64,000 bases of DNA from Actinomadura sp. DC4 (GTDB lineage Bacteria > Actinomycetota > Actinomycetes > Streptosporangiales > Streptosporangiaceae), in NCBI RefSeq assembly GCF_030406325.1, contig NZ_JAUEQY010000016.1, positions 124,001-188,000 on the forward strand, in the 5' to 3' direction. How positions within the stretch are numbered: the stretch's first letter is position 1; each line of letters starts with the position of its first letter. Of this stretch, positions 37,152-44,577 are shown in pieces. A program made the translations under genes and the position numbers. The notes beneath the pieces are model-generated. The model was not told where the DNA came from. It worked only from the letters and a program-made list of their open reading frames with translations, and searched no databases.

Positions 37152-37558
37152 CGTTCCCCCTTCGCGAAGCCGATGACCGCACTCCAGACCGCGAGCTCCC
37201 GTGCCGCGTCAGGTGTGCTCTTCGCGCGTACCCCGGCCCACACCGGCCGGCCGTCGATGACGAGCCGTACGGCCTGCCGCGGGCCGTGCAGCGCGTGCGT
37301 CAGCTCAGCCGGCATCGGTTCGGCCGGGATGTCGTGGCCCGGCCATGTCGCAGCGAGCAGGGTCTTGGCCGTGGCCAGCTCGGCGGCCTGTGCCTGCGCG
37401 TTCAGTTCGAGTTCGGCGATTCGTCTCCGCAGCATGTCGACGTCATCGTCGTGTCGCATATGTGTGGGTTCCACCCGGTGCGCCCCTCTCCCCATGGGTG
37501 AATCCCTCCCCGGTACTTCGATGACGCACCAAATCCCGGTTTCGTGCACGTCATTCAC
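37148..37558 (-). CDS. Phage protein of unknown function with short coiled coil
   Basis: At most 136 residues. A central heptad-like segment (DVDMLRRRIAELELNAQAQAAE) predicts a short coiled coil. The C-terminal part (AVRLVIDGRPVWAGVRAKST) has beta character. The start is uncertain: in-frame Met34 (MRHDDDVDML) would remove an atypical N-terminus. It is coupled to the next leftward gene by ATGA. Confidence 0.55.
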   Translation of the reverse strand: MNDVHETGIWCVIEVPGRDSPMGRGAHRVEPTHMRHDDDVDMLRRRIAELELNAQAQAAELATAKTLLAATWPGHDIPAEPMPAELTHALHGPRQAVRLVIDGRPVWAGVRAKSTPDAARELAVWSAVIGFAKGER

Positions 37559-37583
37559 ATTTTTGTGATCAGCCCGTTACGCG

Positions 37584-38054
37584 TTACGCACGCGCTTGGC
37601 GTGCGGCGTCGCTACGGACGTGGCCGTCCCGGATCATCCGGACGGCGATGATCGCCGCGCGGCGCTCCTCCTCGGTCAGGAGATCGATCTCCCAGATCGC
37701 CTGGAGCGCGGGGTCGTCGTACTCCAGGGCCGGCACGGGAGCGTTGCTCCTCGTCTTGACCTGGATCACGGTTGGGCGATCGCCGGCCATGACGAGGTCG
37801 ACGCCGCCGGATTCCCAGCCGGCCATGTACTCGATCGCGCGTGAGACCGGTCGCGACGGTGGATAGTCGCCGCGCCGGACGGCTCGGAGGGTCTCCGTCG
37901 TGAGCTTGTACCCGGCGGCTTTCGCCTGCTCGACCCAGGTCTTCCAATTCAGGCCTGGCGTCTCGTCGAGTATCGCGGTCAGTGCGTCGTCAAGACGCTT
38001 CGCGGCGTCACGTTGTGCGGCCTCGGTCTGTTCGGCCTGGCTGCGGGCTGTCAT
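37584..38054 (-). CDS. Candidate lysogeny repressor (HTH)
   Basis: A 156-residue protein divergent from a Cro-like gene across an operator array, the position of a CI-type repressor. Residues 25-75 are helical with an HTH-like pattern (WKTWVEQAKAAGYKLTTETLRAVRRGDYPPS). The C-terminal half (IDLLTEEERRAAIIAVRMIRDG) is helical and has no LexA-type Ser/Lys protease signature. The function rests on position plus the weak HTH match. AGGAAGG precedes the ATG. Confidence 0.6.
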   Translation of the reverse strand: MTARSQAEQTEAAQRDAAKRLDDALTAILDETPGLNWKTWVEQAKAAGYKLTTETLRAVRRGDYPPSRPVSRAIEYMAGWESGGVDLVMAGDRPTVIQVKTRSNAPVPALEYDDPALQAIWEIDLLTEEERRAAIIAVRMIRDGHVRSDAARQARA

Positions 38055-38077
38055 CGCTGGCTGCCTTCCTGGCGGTC

Positions 38078-38220
38078 TAACGCAGAATAACGCAGACCGA
38101 CGCAGATGCTAGGCCCAAGTTGTGAAATCGCGTTAGACGCCTGGTCGGACTCTCCGGTTCCCTCTGATCCTTTGTTGTTCTCTGCGTTGTTCTGCGTTAG
38201 TCTCCGCTACATGACGCAGA
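38078..38220. promoter_or_regulatory. Operator array of the lysogeny switch
   Basis: TAACGCAGA starts at 38078 and 38088, and a variant (GACGCAGA) at 38099, all about 10 bp apart. In the opposite orientation, TCTGCGTTG starts at 38181 and TCTGCGTTA at 38191, again 10 bp apart. A last GACGCAGA lies at 38213-38220, inside the Cro-like start. The clusters sit in front of the leftward repressor and rightward early genes respectively. One-turn spacing places binding on one face of the helix. A possible -10 (TAGTCT, 38198-38203) overlaps the right cluster and would give a leaderless message from 38211. Confidence 0.75.
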
Positions 38221-38456
38221 ACGACGCCGAGGAGCGCAGCCCCATGCAGGGCCGCCGGATCAACTTGGGACTGAGCCTGCGCGCCCTGTCCGTTGCGTGC
38301 AGCCAGGCGGGCGGCCCGATCTCCGACAGTCAGCTGTCGAAGATCGAGCGGGGCGTTTGCGTACCCCGCCCGAGCGCAAGACGCGCAATCACGCAGGTCT
38401 TGGGCCTCGACCCGGTAACCGGTGACGAGCCCGCACGCATCGGCGGCAAGTCATGA
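38211..38456 (+). CDS. Cro-like XRE DNA-binding protein
   Basis: An 81-residue protein consisting mostly of an HTH: GRRINLGLSLRALSVACSQ, ISDSQLSKIERG and ARRAITQVLGLDP. It is the first gene of the rightward early operon, opposite the candidate repressor. The ATG at 38211 overlaps an operator half-site and there is no Shine-Dalgarno sequence, consistent with leaderless translation. The next gene overlaps by four bases (ATGA). Confidence 0.75.
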   Translation: MTQNDAEERSPMQGRRINLGLSLRALSVACSQAGGPISDSQLSKIERGVCVPRPSARRAITQVLGLDPVTGDEPARIGGKS

Positions 38457-38641
38457 CGACCTACGCGCAGGCCATCGCCGACGCCGCCCAGGTACTCGCG
38501 GACGCCCGCGCGCACCGCGACTCCCTCACCCCTGAGCAGGCCGCCGCCGAGGCGTACGTGCCCGGCGGGATGCCCGTCGAGGAGATCGCCGCGCTCATCC
38601 GCCGACACCGCGCCGAAGCCCGCGGGCTCGTCGCCGCCTAA
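38453..38641 (+). CDS. Small helical phage protein
   Basis: A 62-residue protein coupled by ATGA to the Cro-like gene. The sequence is nearly all alpha-helical (YAQAIADAAQVLADARAHRD, EEIAALIRRHRAEARG). No cysteines or known motif; function unknown. Confidence 0.6.
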   Translation: MTTYAQAIADAAQVLADARAHRDSLTPEQAAAEAYVPGGMPVEEIAALIRRHRAEARGLVAA

Positions 38642-38655
38642 CCCCTCTCGCACGT

Positions 38656-38675
38656 CCGCCGGCCCCGGCCGGCGG
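38656..38675. other. Short perfect hairpin in an early-operon gap
   Basis: CCGCCGGCC and GGCCGGCGG are exact reverse complements around a 2-base centre, in the 74-base gap before the gene at 38716. It may act as an attenuator or mRNA stabiliser; no U-tract follows. Confidence 0.35.
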
Positions 38676-38715
38676 CACCCAGGCCCAGATTCCCTAGCAG
38701 AAAGGCCCGGGTTTC

Positions 38716-39090
38716 ATGAAGAGCACCACCCCCGAGTCCGTGACGGCGAACGTCGACCAGGCCGTCGTCGTGCAGCTGCTCGCCGCACGCTGGCCCGTCG
38801 GCACCCGCGTCCGCCACAAGCACAGCCTGTGGACCGGCGTCGTCGCTCCCGGCGACCCGGCCGACTGTCCCGGCGTCTACGCCGGCGACGCGCCCGCGCA
38901 CGCCTACCTGCCCGCCGAGCAGCGCGACCCCGGCCTCGTGTGCGTCCTGTGGGACCACCCGAACAGCCAGCGCGACGCCGCCGAGCGGCGCCCGCACCGC
39001 GGCCCGTGGCCGCACCCGGAGGTCGGTCTGGCCTGGATGCGGCCCGGTGTCCTCCGCGTCGCCCGCGAACGCGAGGTGCGGGCCGCATGA
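38716..39090 (+). CDS. Phage protein of unknown function
   Basis: A 124-residue protein. The core RWPVGTRVRHKHSLWTGVVA resembles a small SH3-like barrel that reads as a nucleic-acid-related beta domain; the C-terminal half is Trp/Pro/His-rich. AGAAAGG lies upstream of the ATG. The next start overlaps by four bases. Confidence 0.6.
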   Translation: MKSTTPESVTANVDQAVVVQLLAARWPVGTRVRHKHSLWTGVVAPGDPADCPGVYAGDAPAHAYLPAEQRDPGLVCVLWDHPNSQRDAAERRPHRGPWPHPEVGLAWMRPGVLRVAREREVRAA

Positions 39091-39572
39091 GCGACGAGGA
39101 GAAGCTGGCGCGTCCCGAAGAGGCCGAGCAGATCATCGCGGACCTCTTCTCCGTAGAAAGGAAAGGCCTCGCCTCCGGTCATCTCACCAAGGGCGAAGTG
39201 GAGATCTTGTTCGCGATCCGCGCGCTGCTCCGTGATCGGCTCGGCGAACGCGGAGGCAACGACGGCGACATTGACCTGAAGTGGCTCGGCCAGATCCAAC
39301 TCGAGCACGGCGTCCGCCTGGTCAAGGCCGAGCTGAAGCCGGTCCGGCACACCGCGCCGATCGTCCGCCTCCACGCGGACGGCACCGAGTGCAACCACAA
39401 GATCAGCCCGTCCGGTCAGCCGCGGCCCGGGCAGGGCTGCCCCGGTCCCCCCACCTACAGCGCGACGTGCAAGGCCACCGGCTGCGGCTGGGAGAGCACG
39501 GCCGGGATCCGGGCGATCGTCGAGGACGCCAAGCGCACCCACCTGCACGCCAACCCGGCGGCCACCCGATGA
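39087..39572 (+). CDS. Phage protein of unknown function
   Basis: A 161-residue protein. The N-terminal half is helical (EEAEQIIADLF, EILFAIRALLRDRLGE). The C-terminal part has cysteines in ATCKATGCGWES, suggesting a degenerate zinc-ribbon or shared phage module. It shares a short helical pattern (LLRDRLG) with the next gene, so the two may be related by duplication. Confidence 0.6.
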   Translation: MSDEEKLARPEEAEQIIADLFSVERKGLASGHLTKGEVEILFAIRALLRDRLGERGGNDGDIDLKWLGQIQLEHGVRLVKAELKPVRHTAPIVRLHADGTECNHKISPSGQPRPGQGCPGPPTYSATCKATGCGWESTAGIRAIVEDAKRTHLHANPAATR

Positions 39573-39826
39573 CCGCACCAATCGCCGAGCCTCCCGCCGT
39601 GCCGGAGTGGGCCGAGAAGACCATGCGCGCCCTCGGCGACGCGACGGCAGCTGGCCGAGGCCAGCTCACCACCGCTGAAGAGCAGCTGCTCGACGCCGCG
39701 TGGCTGTTGCTCCGCGATCGTCTCGGCCTGAGCCTGTGCACCGACGTACCCGGCGCTGTCCAGCTCGCAGTGAAACTCGCGTTCGACGACCTCGGCATTG
39801 ACCCCCGCAAGGCGGTCGGCCGATGA
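39569..39826 (+). CDS. Small helical phage protein
   Basis: An 85-residue protein. EEQLLDAAWLLLRDRLGLSL resembles the helical part of the preceding protein. It overlaps both neighbours by four bases. Function unknown. Confidence 0.6.
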   Translation: MTAPIAEPPAVPEWAEKTMRALGDATAAGRGQLTTAEEQLLDAAWLLLRDRLGLSLCTDVPGAVQLAVKLAFDDLGIDPRKAVGR

Positions 39827-40452
39827 GCCTCCACCACACCTACTTCGGCCACCAGCCACTCAACGGTCACCATCCGGACTGCGTCGCCGCCGGCCCCACC
39901 GGCAACGGCGGCTGGGAAGCGGCTATCGCGATCGACGAGATCCCCTTCGTCGACCCGAAGACCGGCGACCGCGGATACCGGCGAGAGTGCGGCCTGCGGC
40001 TGCTGTGCCGCTCCTGCGGCGCCGTGATCCAACTGCACGCCGACGACGCGGACGCCCTCCACTACACGAACGTCACGGAACTCGGCTACGGGTCGAAGCC
40101 GGAGCGCTGCGCCGGGATGTGGCTGCACCCCGGCGCGCCGCTCCTGCCCGGCGAAGGCCCCTACGACTACTACGTCACCGACAGCCCGCACCCGCCCGCC
40201 GACGAGTCGCAGGTCGCGGGCGTCATCTCCCGCTTCGTGACGAAGCGCGGCGCCAAGCAGTGGCTCGCCGCGTACGGCCAGCGCCAGGGCGGCGGGGCGA
40301 TCAGCCGCACCGACGAGCACTTCAAGACGAAGGCCGCCGCCGTGAAGTGGATCACCGCCACGCGCGCGGCCGCGGAGTCGACCCCTGACAGCGGAACGGC
40401 CTCCGGTGATCCCGCACCGGAGGCCGCCGACCAGGCGCACATCAACCCGTGA
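39823..40452 (+). CDS. Phage protein of unknown function
   Basis: A 209-residue protein with His/Cys in the first part (HHPDC, LRLLCRSCGAVIQLHAD), possibly a zinc site, and a C-terminal helical region (DEHFKTKAAAVKWITATRAA). It resembles small actinophage early proteins with no known role. Confidence 0.6.
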   Translation: MSLHHTYFGHQPLNGHHPDCVAAGPTGNGGWEAAIAIDEIPFVDPKTGDRGYRRECGLRLLCRSCGAVIQLHADDADALHYTNVTELGYGSKPERCAGMWLHPGAPLLPGEGPYDYYVTDSPHPPADESQVAGVISRFVTKRGAKQWLAAYGQRQGGGAISRTDEHFKTKAAAVKWITATRAAAESTPDSGTASGDPAPEAADQAHINP

Positions 40453-40466
40453 AGGAGCCGAGCGCC

Positions 40467-41303
40467 ATGACCACTGAGCCTACCGACCAGACCAACGCGA
40501 CCACCGAGGCGGCGCCGTCCACGTGGATGAGCGACGCGACCGTCGCCGGCCTCCAAGAGAAGTACGTCGACCTGATCAACGCCGCCAAGGATCAGGACAA
40601 GGCGATCCAGGACATCCGGACGGACGTCCTCGCCGCGGAGGTGAAGCTGCAGGCGGCCAAAGAGCGGGCGGCCAGCACCCGCAAGGAGATCGAGGAGACG
40701 AAGATCCTCCTCGCCATCGCGGAAGGCCGCGCGCCCCGCCCCAACCCGGACGCGATCCGCGCGGACAAGATGAACCTCAGCTTCGGGGCGCTCCGCCTCG
40801 CCGGACTGCCCGACGGTGCGACCCGGGACGACCACCTCGAACACGCGGCGCTGATGCGGCAGGTCATCGCCGCCGCCCTCGACATCGCGGACCGCGCGGA
40901 CCAGGGCGCCGAGACCGCGCCGCGCCGCCGGTGGACGCCCGACGCCGTCAACCCGGACGGCAGCACGGCCGTGACGATGAAGCGGGCCTGCAACGGCTGC
41001 GGCAACCTCGTCGGCGACGTCACCGAAGGGGAGCTCAACGCCTCCGTCGAGGGCCGGCCGCTCCCCGACGTCCGCGACGAATGCAGCCGCTGCAGCCCGA
41101 CCGCCGGGCAGCCGGCCGCCACCAACGGCACCGCGCCGCTCACCCCGCAGACCGAGACCCCCGCCGTCGAGCCGGACCTGCCGCGGGACGTCGTCGCCGG
41201 GGACCCGCTGGCCATCCCCGCGAACCGGTTCCCCGGGATCGTTCCCGCGCCGACCCGCACTGACCTGCCCACCCCGGCCGAGGACGGCGGCGAAGCCAAG
41301 TGA
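40467..41303 (+). CDS. Phage coiled-coil protein with CxxC
   Basis: About 278 residues. Residues about 20-95 form a coiled coil (AKDQDKAIQDIRTDVLAAEV, ERAASTRKEIEETKILLAIA). A CNGCGNL and an ECSRCSP pair could bind one zinc. The C-terminal 80 residues are Pro/Thr-rich and disordered. The ATG at 40467 has AAGGAG about 11 bases upstream; a GTG at 40449 overlapping the previous gene is also possible. Confidence 0.6.
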   Translation: MTTEPTDQTNATTEAAPSTWMSDATVAGLQEKYVDLINAAKDQDKAIQDIRTDVLAAEVKLQAAKERAASTRKEIEETKILLAIAEGRAPRPNPDAIRADKMNLSFGALRLAGLPDGATRDDHLEHAALMRQVIAAALDIADRADQGAETAPRRRWTPDAVNPDGSTAVTMKRACNGCGNLVGDVTEGELNASVEGRPLPDVRDECSRCSPTAGQPAATNGTAPLTPQTETPAVEPDLPRDVVAGDPLAIPANRFPGIVPAPTRTDLPTPAEDGGEAK

Positions 41304-41443
41304 ACGCGCTCCTGGCCGTCTTCCACGACCTGCCCGCCGCCGTCGGCAGCGCCCTCCACGACCTGCCCGCGGCGGTGGGCGACACCGTCCGCGACCTCAC
41401 CGACTGGGCCTGCGGCGCCGACACCCCCAAGGAGAACCGGTGA
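41300..41443 (+). CDS. 47-residue peptide with an internal duplication
   Basis: A GTG start overlaps the preceding stop, and the stop overlaps the next GTG, as in neighbouring genes. The peptide repeats HDLPAAVG twice (codons 9-16 and 20-27), followed by VRDLTDWACG, predicting two short amphipathic helices. Third positions are strongly G/C, which supports coding. Function unknown. Confidence 0.55.
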   Translation: MNALLAVFHDLPAAVGSALHDLPAAVGDTVRDLTDWACGADTPKENR

Positions 41444-41835
41444 AGCTGTACCTCGCCGGGCCGATGCGCGCCTACCCCGAGTTCAACCACCCCGCGTTCC
41501 GCAAGGCCACCGCGCTGCTCCGCGCCGACGGGCACGAAGTGTTCTCCCCGGCCGAACACGACGAGGTCGGCGGGTTCGACTTCACCGGCATGGCCGGGAC
41601 GCCAGAGGACCTCGACGCGCAGGGCTTCGACCTCCGCGTCGCCCTGGCCGACGACCTCGTGTGGATCTGCGGCCACGCGGAAGGACTGGTCGTCCTGCCC
41701 GGCTGGCAGACGTCCCTCGGCGCCACCGCCGAGGTCGCCACCGCCCGCGCCCTGAGCCTGCCCGTCTGGCCCCTCGCGGAGTTCGTCCTCTACGGCGACA
41801 CCGGACGGTGCATCGCTGCGGGAGCCGCCCTGTGA
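41440..41835 (+). CDS. DUF4406-type, nucleoside-deoxyribosyltransferase-like protein
   Basis: A 131-residue Rossmann-like protein. MKLYLAGPMRAYPEFNHPAF is the start of the deoxyribosyltransferase/YtoQ superfamily; VALADDLVWICG and VVLPGWQTSLGATAEVATA complete the fold. The Glu of the nucleophile region is kept. Phage members may act in nucleotide salvage; the activity is unproven. Confidence 0.8.
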   Translation: MKLYLAGPMRAYPEFNHPAFRKATALLRADGHEVFSPAEHDEVGGFDFTGMAGTPEDLDAQGFDLRVALADDLVWICGHAEGLVVLPGWQTSLGATAEVATARALSLPVWPLAEFVLYGDTGRCIAAGAAL

Positions 41836-41945
41836 TCGCCGCCGTCATCTCCGCCGTCGCCGACCTGCCGACCTGCCGCCTCATCGCGATCGGCTGCTGC
41901 ATCGGCGCGCTCCTCGGCGCCCTCACCACGAAGGCAGGCGCCTGA
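41832..41945 (+). CDS. 37-residue hydrophobic peptide
   Basis: A GTG start overlaps the previous stop (GTGA), and the stop shares a base with the next ATG (TGATG). The peptide is hydrophobic with three cysteines (LPTCRLIAIGCCIGALLGAL) and could form a single membrane helix. The coupled arrangement supports expression. Confidence 0.5.
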   Translation: MIAAVISAVADLPTCRLIAIGCCIGALLGALTTKAGA

Positions 41946-42847
41946 TGCCCAAGATCGAATACGTCCCCCGGACGTTCTCCAACGGCAGCCTCGCGATCAT
42001 CCGCCAAGCCGAGGAGATCTGCGAGGACTACGCCCGCCAGGGCTACGACCTCACGCTCCGGCAGCTGTACTACCAATTCGTCGCCCGCGACCTGCTCGCC
42101 AACAAGCAGACCGAGTACAAGCGCCTCGGCTCGATCATCAACGACGCCCGCCTCGCCGGCCTGCTCGACTGGAACTACATCGTCGACCGCACCCGGAACC
42201 TGCGCGGCCTGTCCCACTGGAACTCACCCGACCAGATCATCCGCAGCTCGGCGCGCGGCTACCTCACCGACCGGTGGGCCGACCAGAAGCACAGGGTCGA
42301 GGTCTGGATCGAAAAGGACGCCCTCGTCGGTGTGATCAGCGGCGTCTGCAACCGTCACGACTACTTCTCATGCCGCGGCTACACCTCCCAGTCGGAACTG
42401 TGGAGCGCCGCCCAGCGGCTGCGGACGTATGAGGACCGCGGCCAGAAGCCGATCGTGATCCACCTCGGCGACCACGACCCCAGCGGCATCGACATGACCC
42501 GCGACATCGCGGACCGGCTGGCGCTCTTCGACGCGAACGTCAAGGTCATCCGGATCGCGCTGAACATGGACCAGGTCGAGGAGTACACGCCGCCGCCGAA
42601 CCCGGCGAAGCTCACCGACTCGCGCTCGACCAGCTATATCAGCCGGTTCGGCTACTCCAGCTGGGAGCTCGACGCGCTCGACCCGGCCACGCTCGACGCG
42701 CTGATCAGTAACGAGATCACCGGCTGGCGTAACGAACGCCGGTGGGACCGCGCCACAGCCGCGATGGAGAAGGAACGGTCGCTGCTGACCGCCGTCTCCA
42801 ACCGTTGGAACGAGGTCCGTGCGTTCGTCCAGGACGGCGCCGAGTGA
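41945..42847 (+). CDS. Topo VI-A/Spo11-like protein without B subunit (Mini-A type)
   Basis: A 300-residue protein. An N-terminal winged-helix region contains LTLRQLYYQFVAR, matching the catalytic-tyrosine motif of Top6A/Spo11 (R-D-I-Y-Y). Then comes a Toprim domain: the general-base Glu in VEVWIEKDALVGV and the DxD in IHLGDHDPSGIDM. The C-terminal part (RSTSYISRFGYSSWELDAL) is also family-like. All residues needed for DNA cleavage with Mg seem present. No GHKL ATPase (B subunit) gene is near, as in the Mini-A group known from mobile elements. It probably nicks or breaks DNA in phage replication or recombination. Confidence 0.8.
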   Translation: MPKIEYVPRTFSNGSLAIIRQAEEICEDYARQGYDLTLRQLYYQFVARDLLANKQTEYKRLGSIINDARLAGLLDWNYIVDRTRNLRGLSHWNSPDQIIRSSARGYLTDRWADQKHRVEVWIEKDALVGVISGVCNRHDYFSCRGYTSQSELWSAAQRLRTYEDRGQKPIVIHLGDHDPSGIDMTRDIADRLALFDANVKVIRIALNMDQVEEYTPPPNPAKLTDSRSTSYISRFGYSSWELDALDPATLDALISNEITGWRNERRWDRATAAMEKERSLLTAVSNRWNEVRAFVQDGAE

Positions 42848-43053
42848 CGGCCCGCCAACGCGGCACCGTCGCCGTGATCAGCATCTGGCTCCTCCTCGCG
42901 CTCTTCGCCGGCGTGGTCGCCGCGCACGGCGCCAAGAAGGGCCAGGACCCGACGCCGGTTCTCGGGGTGCTGTTCCTCGGCTGGCTGTTCGTGACGCCGC
43001 ACGCGCTGCTCCTCAAGCGCCCCCGCCGCACGAACCGGGAGGGCAGCCGATGA
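42844..43053 (+). CDS. Small two-helix membrane protein
   Basis: A 69-residue protein with two hydrophobic helices (VAVISIWLLLALFAGVVAAH and TPVLGVLFLGWLFVTPHALL) and a basic end. The GTG overlaps the Mini-A stop. It could be a membrane-modifying early protein; function unknown. Confidence 0.6.
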   Translation: MTARQRGTVAVISIWLLLALFAGVVAAHGAKKGQDPTPVLGVLFLGWLFVTPHALLLKRPRRTNREGSR

Positions 43054-43217
43054 TCCTCGCCCTGCTCCTCGGCGGCGCCCTGGCCGTCGTCCTCGCCGCC
43101 CTCGGCGCGGTCTGGGCCGGGCTCCGCCCGCCCGCCGGCGAGCAGGGCGAGGCCGGCCGCCTCCACCACACCCCCACCTGCACCTGCATCCGCGAGCCGG
43201 AAGGGGCGCCAGCGTGA
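43050..43217 (+). CDS. 55-residue membrane-anchored peptide with CxC
   Basis: One N-terminal hydrophobic helix (LALLLGGALAVVLAALGAVW), then a short soluble part with TPTCTCIRE. The start and stop overlap both neighbours by four bases. Function unknown. Confidence 0.55.
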   Translation: MILALLLGGALAVVLAALGAVWAGLRPPAGEQGEAGRLHHTPTCTCIREPEGAPA

Positions 43218-44092
43218 AGACCAAGACGATCCCCGCGCACGGCACGCGGAAGCGCTACCTGCGCGGCCCGGACATCGACGACCAGCCCGGCAAGAGCTGC
43301 CGCTGTGATGACTGCCGCGCCGCGAACACCCGCGGCCAGAACCGGTACCGCCTCGCCACCGGATCAGGCCGCCGCCGGCTCCGGGTCGACGCGGAACCGG
43401 TCCGGCAGCACGTCCGCGCCCTGCAGGAAGCCGGCCTGTCCTACCAGCGCGTGGCCCAGCTCGCCGGCGTCGACCGGCAGGTCATAGGCCGCCTCCTGTA
43501 CGGCAGGCCCAGCTCCGGCGAAGCACCGACGAAAAGCATGGGCGCCGCCGGCGCGAAAGCGATCCTGGCGGTGACGGTCACACAGCTCCCCCCGCACGGC
43601 TGGGTCCCCGGGATCGGCACGCAGCGCCGGCTCCGCGCCCTGTCCGCGATCGGCTGGTCCGTCTCCCAGCTCGCCGACAGGTTCAACCCGGGCACGACGA
43701 AGCATCCACTCACGACGCTGATGGCAGCCGGCCCCGACCGGCGGGTCACCGTCGCGACCGCCCGCCGCGTCCGCGACATCTACGACGAACTGTGGAACGT
43801 CGACCCCGTCACCGCCGGTGCGATTCCCGGCCTGGCCCAGCTCGTCCGCGATCGCGCCGCCGCCAAGGGCTGGGTGCCGCCCCAAGCGTGGGACGACGAC
43901 ACCATCGACGATCCCGCCGCCCAGCCGGACCTCGGAGACCAGACCACCCGCGCCGCCGCGCTGTTCGAGGACAGCGAAGAGCTCCTCGGCGAAGGCTTCA
44001 CCCTCGCCCAGGCCGCAGAGCGTCTCGGCGTCGCCAAGAACACCCTGCAGGCCGCGCGTGACCGCGCGAAGAGGAAGGCGGTCGCCGCATGA
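43214..44092 (+). CDS. Phage DNA-binding protein with two HTH segments
   Basis: A 292-residue protein. The N-terminus has CRCDDCRAAN, a possible zinc site, and basic residues. A first HTH is at about 70-98 (GLSYQRVAQLAGVDRQVIGRLL); WSVSQLADRFNP may be another HTH-like helix pair, and a clear one ends the protein (TLAQAAERLGVAKNTLQAAR). It is probably a phage gene regulator; the target is unknown. The GTG start overlaps the previous gene. Confidence 0.7.
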   Translation: MKTKTIPAHGTRKRYLRGPDIDDQPGKSCRCDDCRAANTRGQNRYRLATGSGRRRLRVDAEPVRQHVRALQEAGLSYQRVAQLAGVDRQVIGRLLYGRPSSGEAPTKSMGAAGAKAILAVTVTQLPPHGWVPGIGTQRRLRALSAIGWSVSQLADRFNPGTTKHPLTTLMAAGPDRRVTVATARRVRDIYDELWNVDPVTAGAIPGLAQLVRDRAAAKGWVPPQAWDDDTIDDPAAQPDLGDQTTRAAALFEDSEELLGEGFTLAQAAERLGVAKNTLQAARDRAKRKAVAA

Positions 44093-44577
44093 GCAAGTCC
44101 AAGGACATCGGTACGCGCGCGGAGACCGCCGTCGTCCGCTTCCTCCGCGCGCACGGTTTCCCGCAGGCGGAGCGGCGCGCGCTCGCCGGCGTACACGACC
44201 TCGGCGACATCATCGGCACGGTCGGCATCTGCTGGGAAGTGAAGGCCCGCAACCGGCCCGTGACCGACGGGCAGATCAACGCGTGGCTGGCCGAGACCGA
44301 GACCGAGCGGATCAACTCCGGCGCCGACATCGGCGTCCTGGTCGTACGCCGGCCGGGTGTCGGTGAAGCCAACGCGGGCCGCTGGTGGACGGCCATGCGC
44401 CTCGACCAACTCGGCGAGATCGTCGCCTGGAGCCTCGCCAAAACGCTCGGCGAGCAGGCCGGGCCCTTCTCGCTTCTCGACCCCGCGCCCGTCCGGATGC
44501 TGCTCGCCGACGCTGTGCAGCTCATCCGCACCGCCGGATACGGCGACCCCATCGAAGCCGGGGGAGCCGATGCGTGA
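44089..44577 (+). CDS. Holliday-junction-resolvase-like PD-(D/E)xK nuclease
   Basis: A 162-residue nuclease of the Hjc type. GTRAETAVVRFLRAHGF supplies the first Glu, DLGDIIG the Asp, and CWEVKARN the E-x-K. This is the usual length of phage resolvase-like proteins. It could resolve recombination or replication intermediates before packaging. The TGATG junction couples it to the WhiB fusion. Confidence 0.75.
   Translation: MSKSKDIGTRAETAVVRFLRAHGFPQAERRALAGVHDLGDIIGTVGICWEVKARNRPVTDGQINAWLAETETERINSGADIGVLVVRRPGVGEANAGRWWTAMRLDQLGEIVAWSLAKTLGEQAGPFSLLDPAPVRMLLADAVQLIRTAGYGDPIEAGGADA

Noticed and set aside
37584-38054. LexA/CI-type self-cleaving repressor
   Set aside because: There is no Ala-Gly cleavage site or Ser-Lys protease pair in the C-terminal half.
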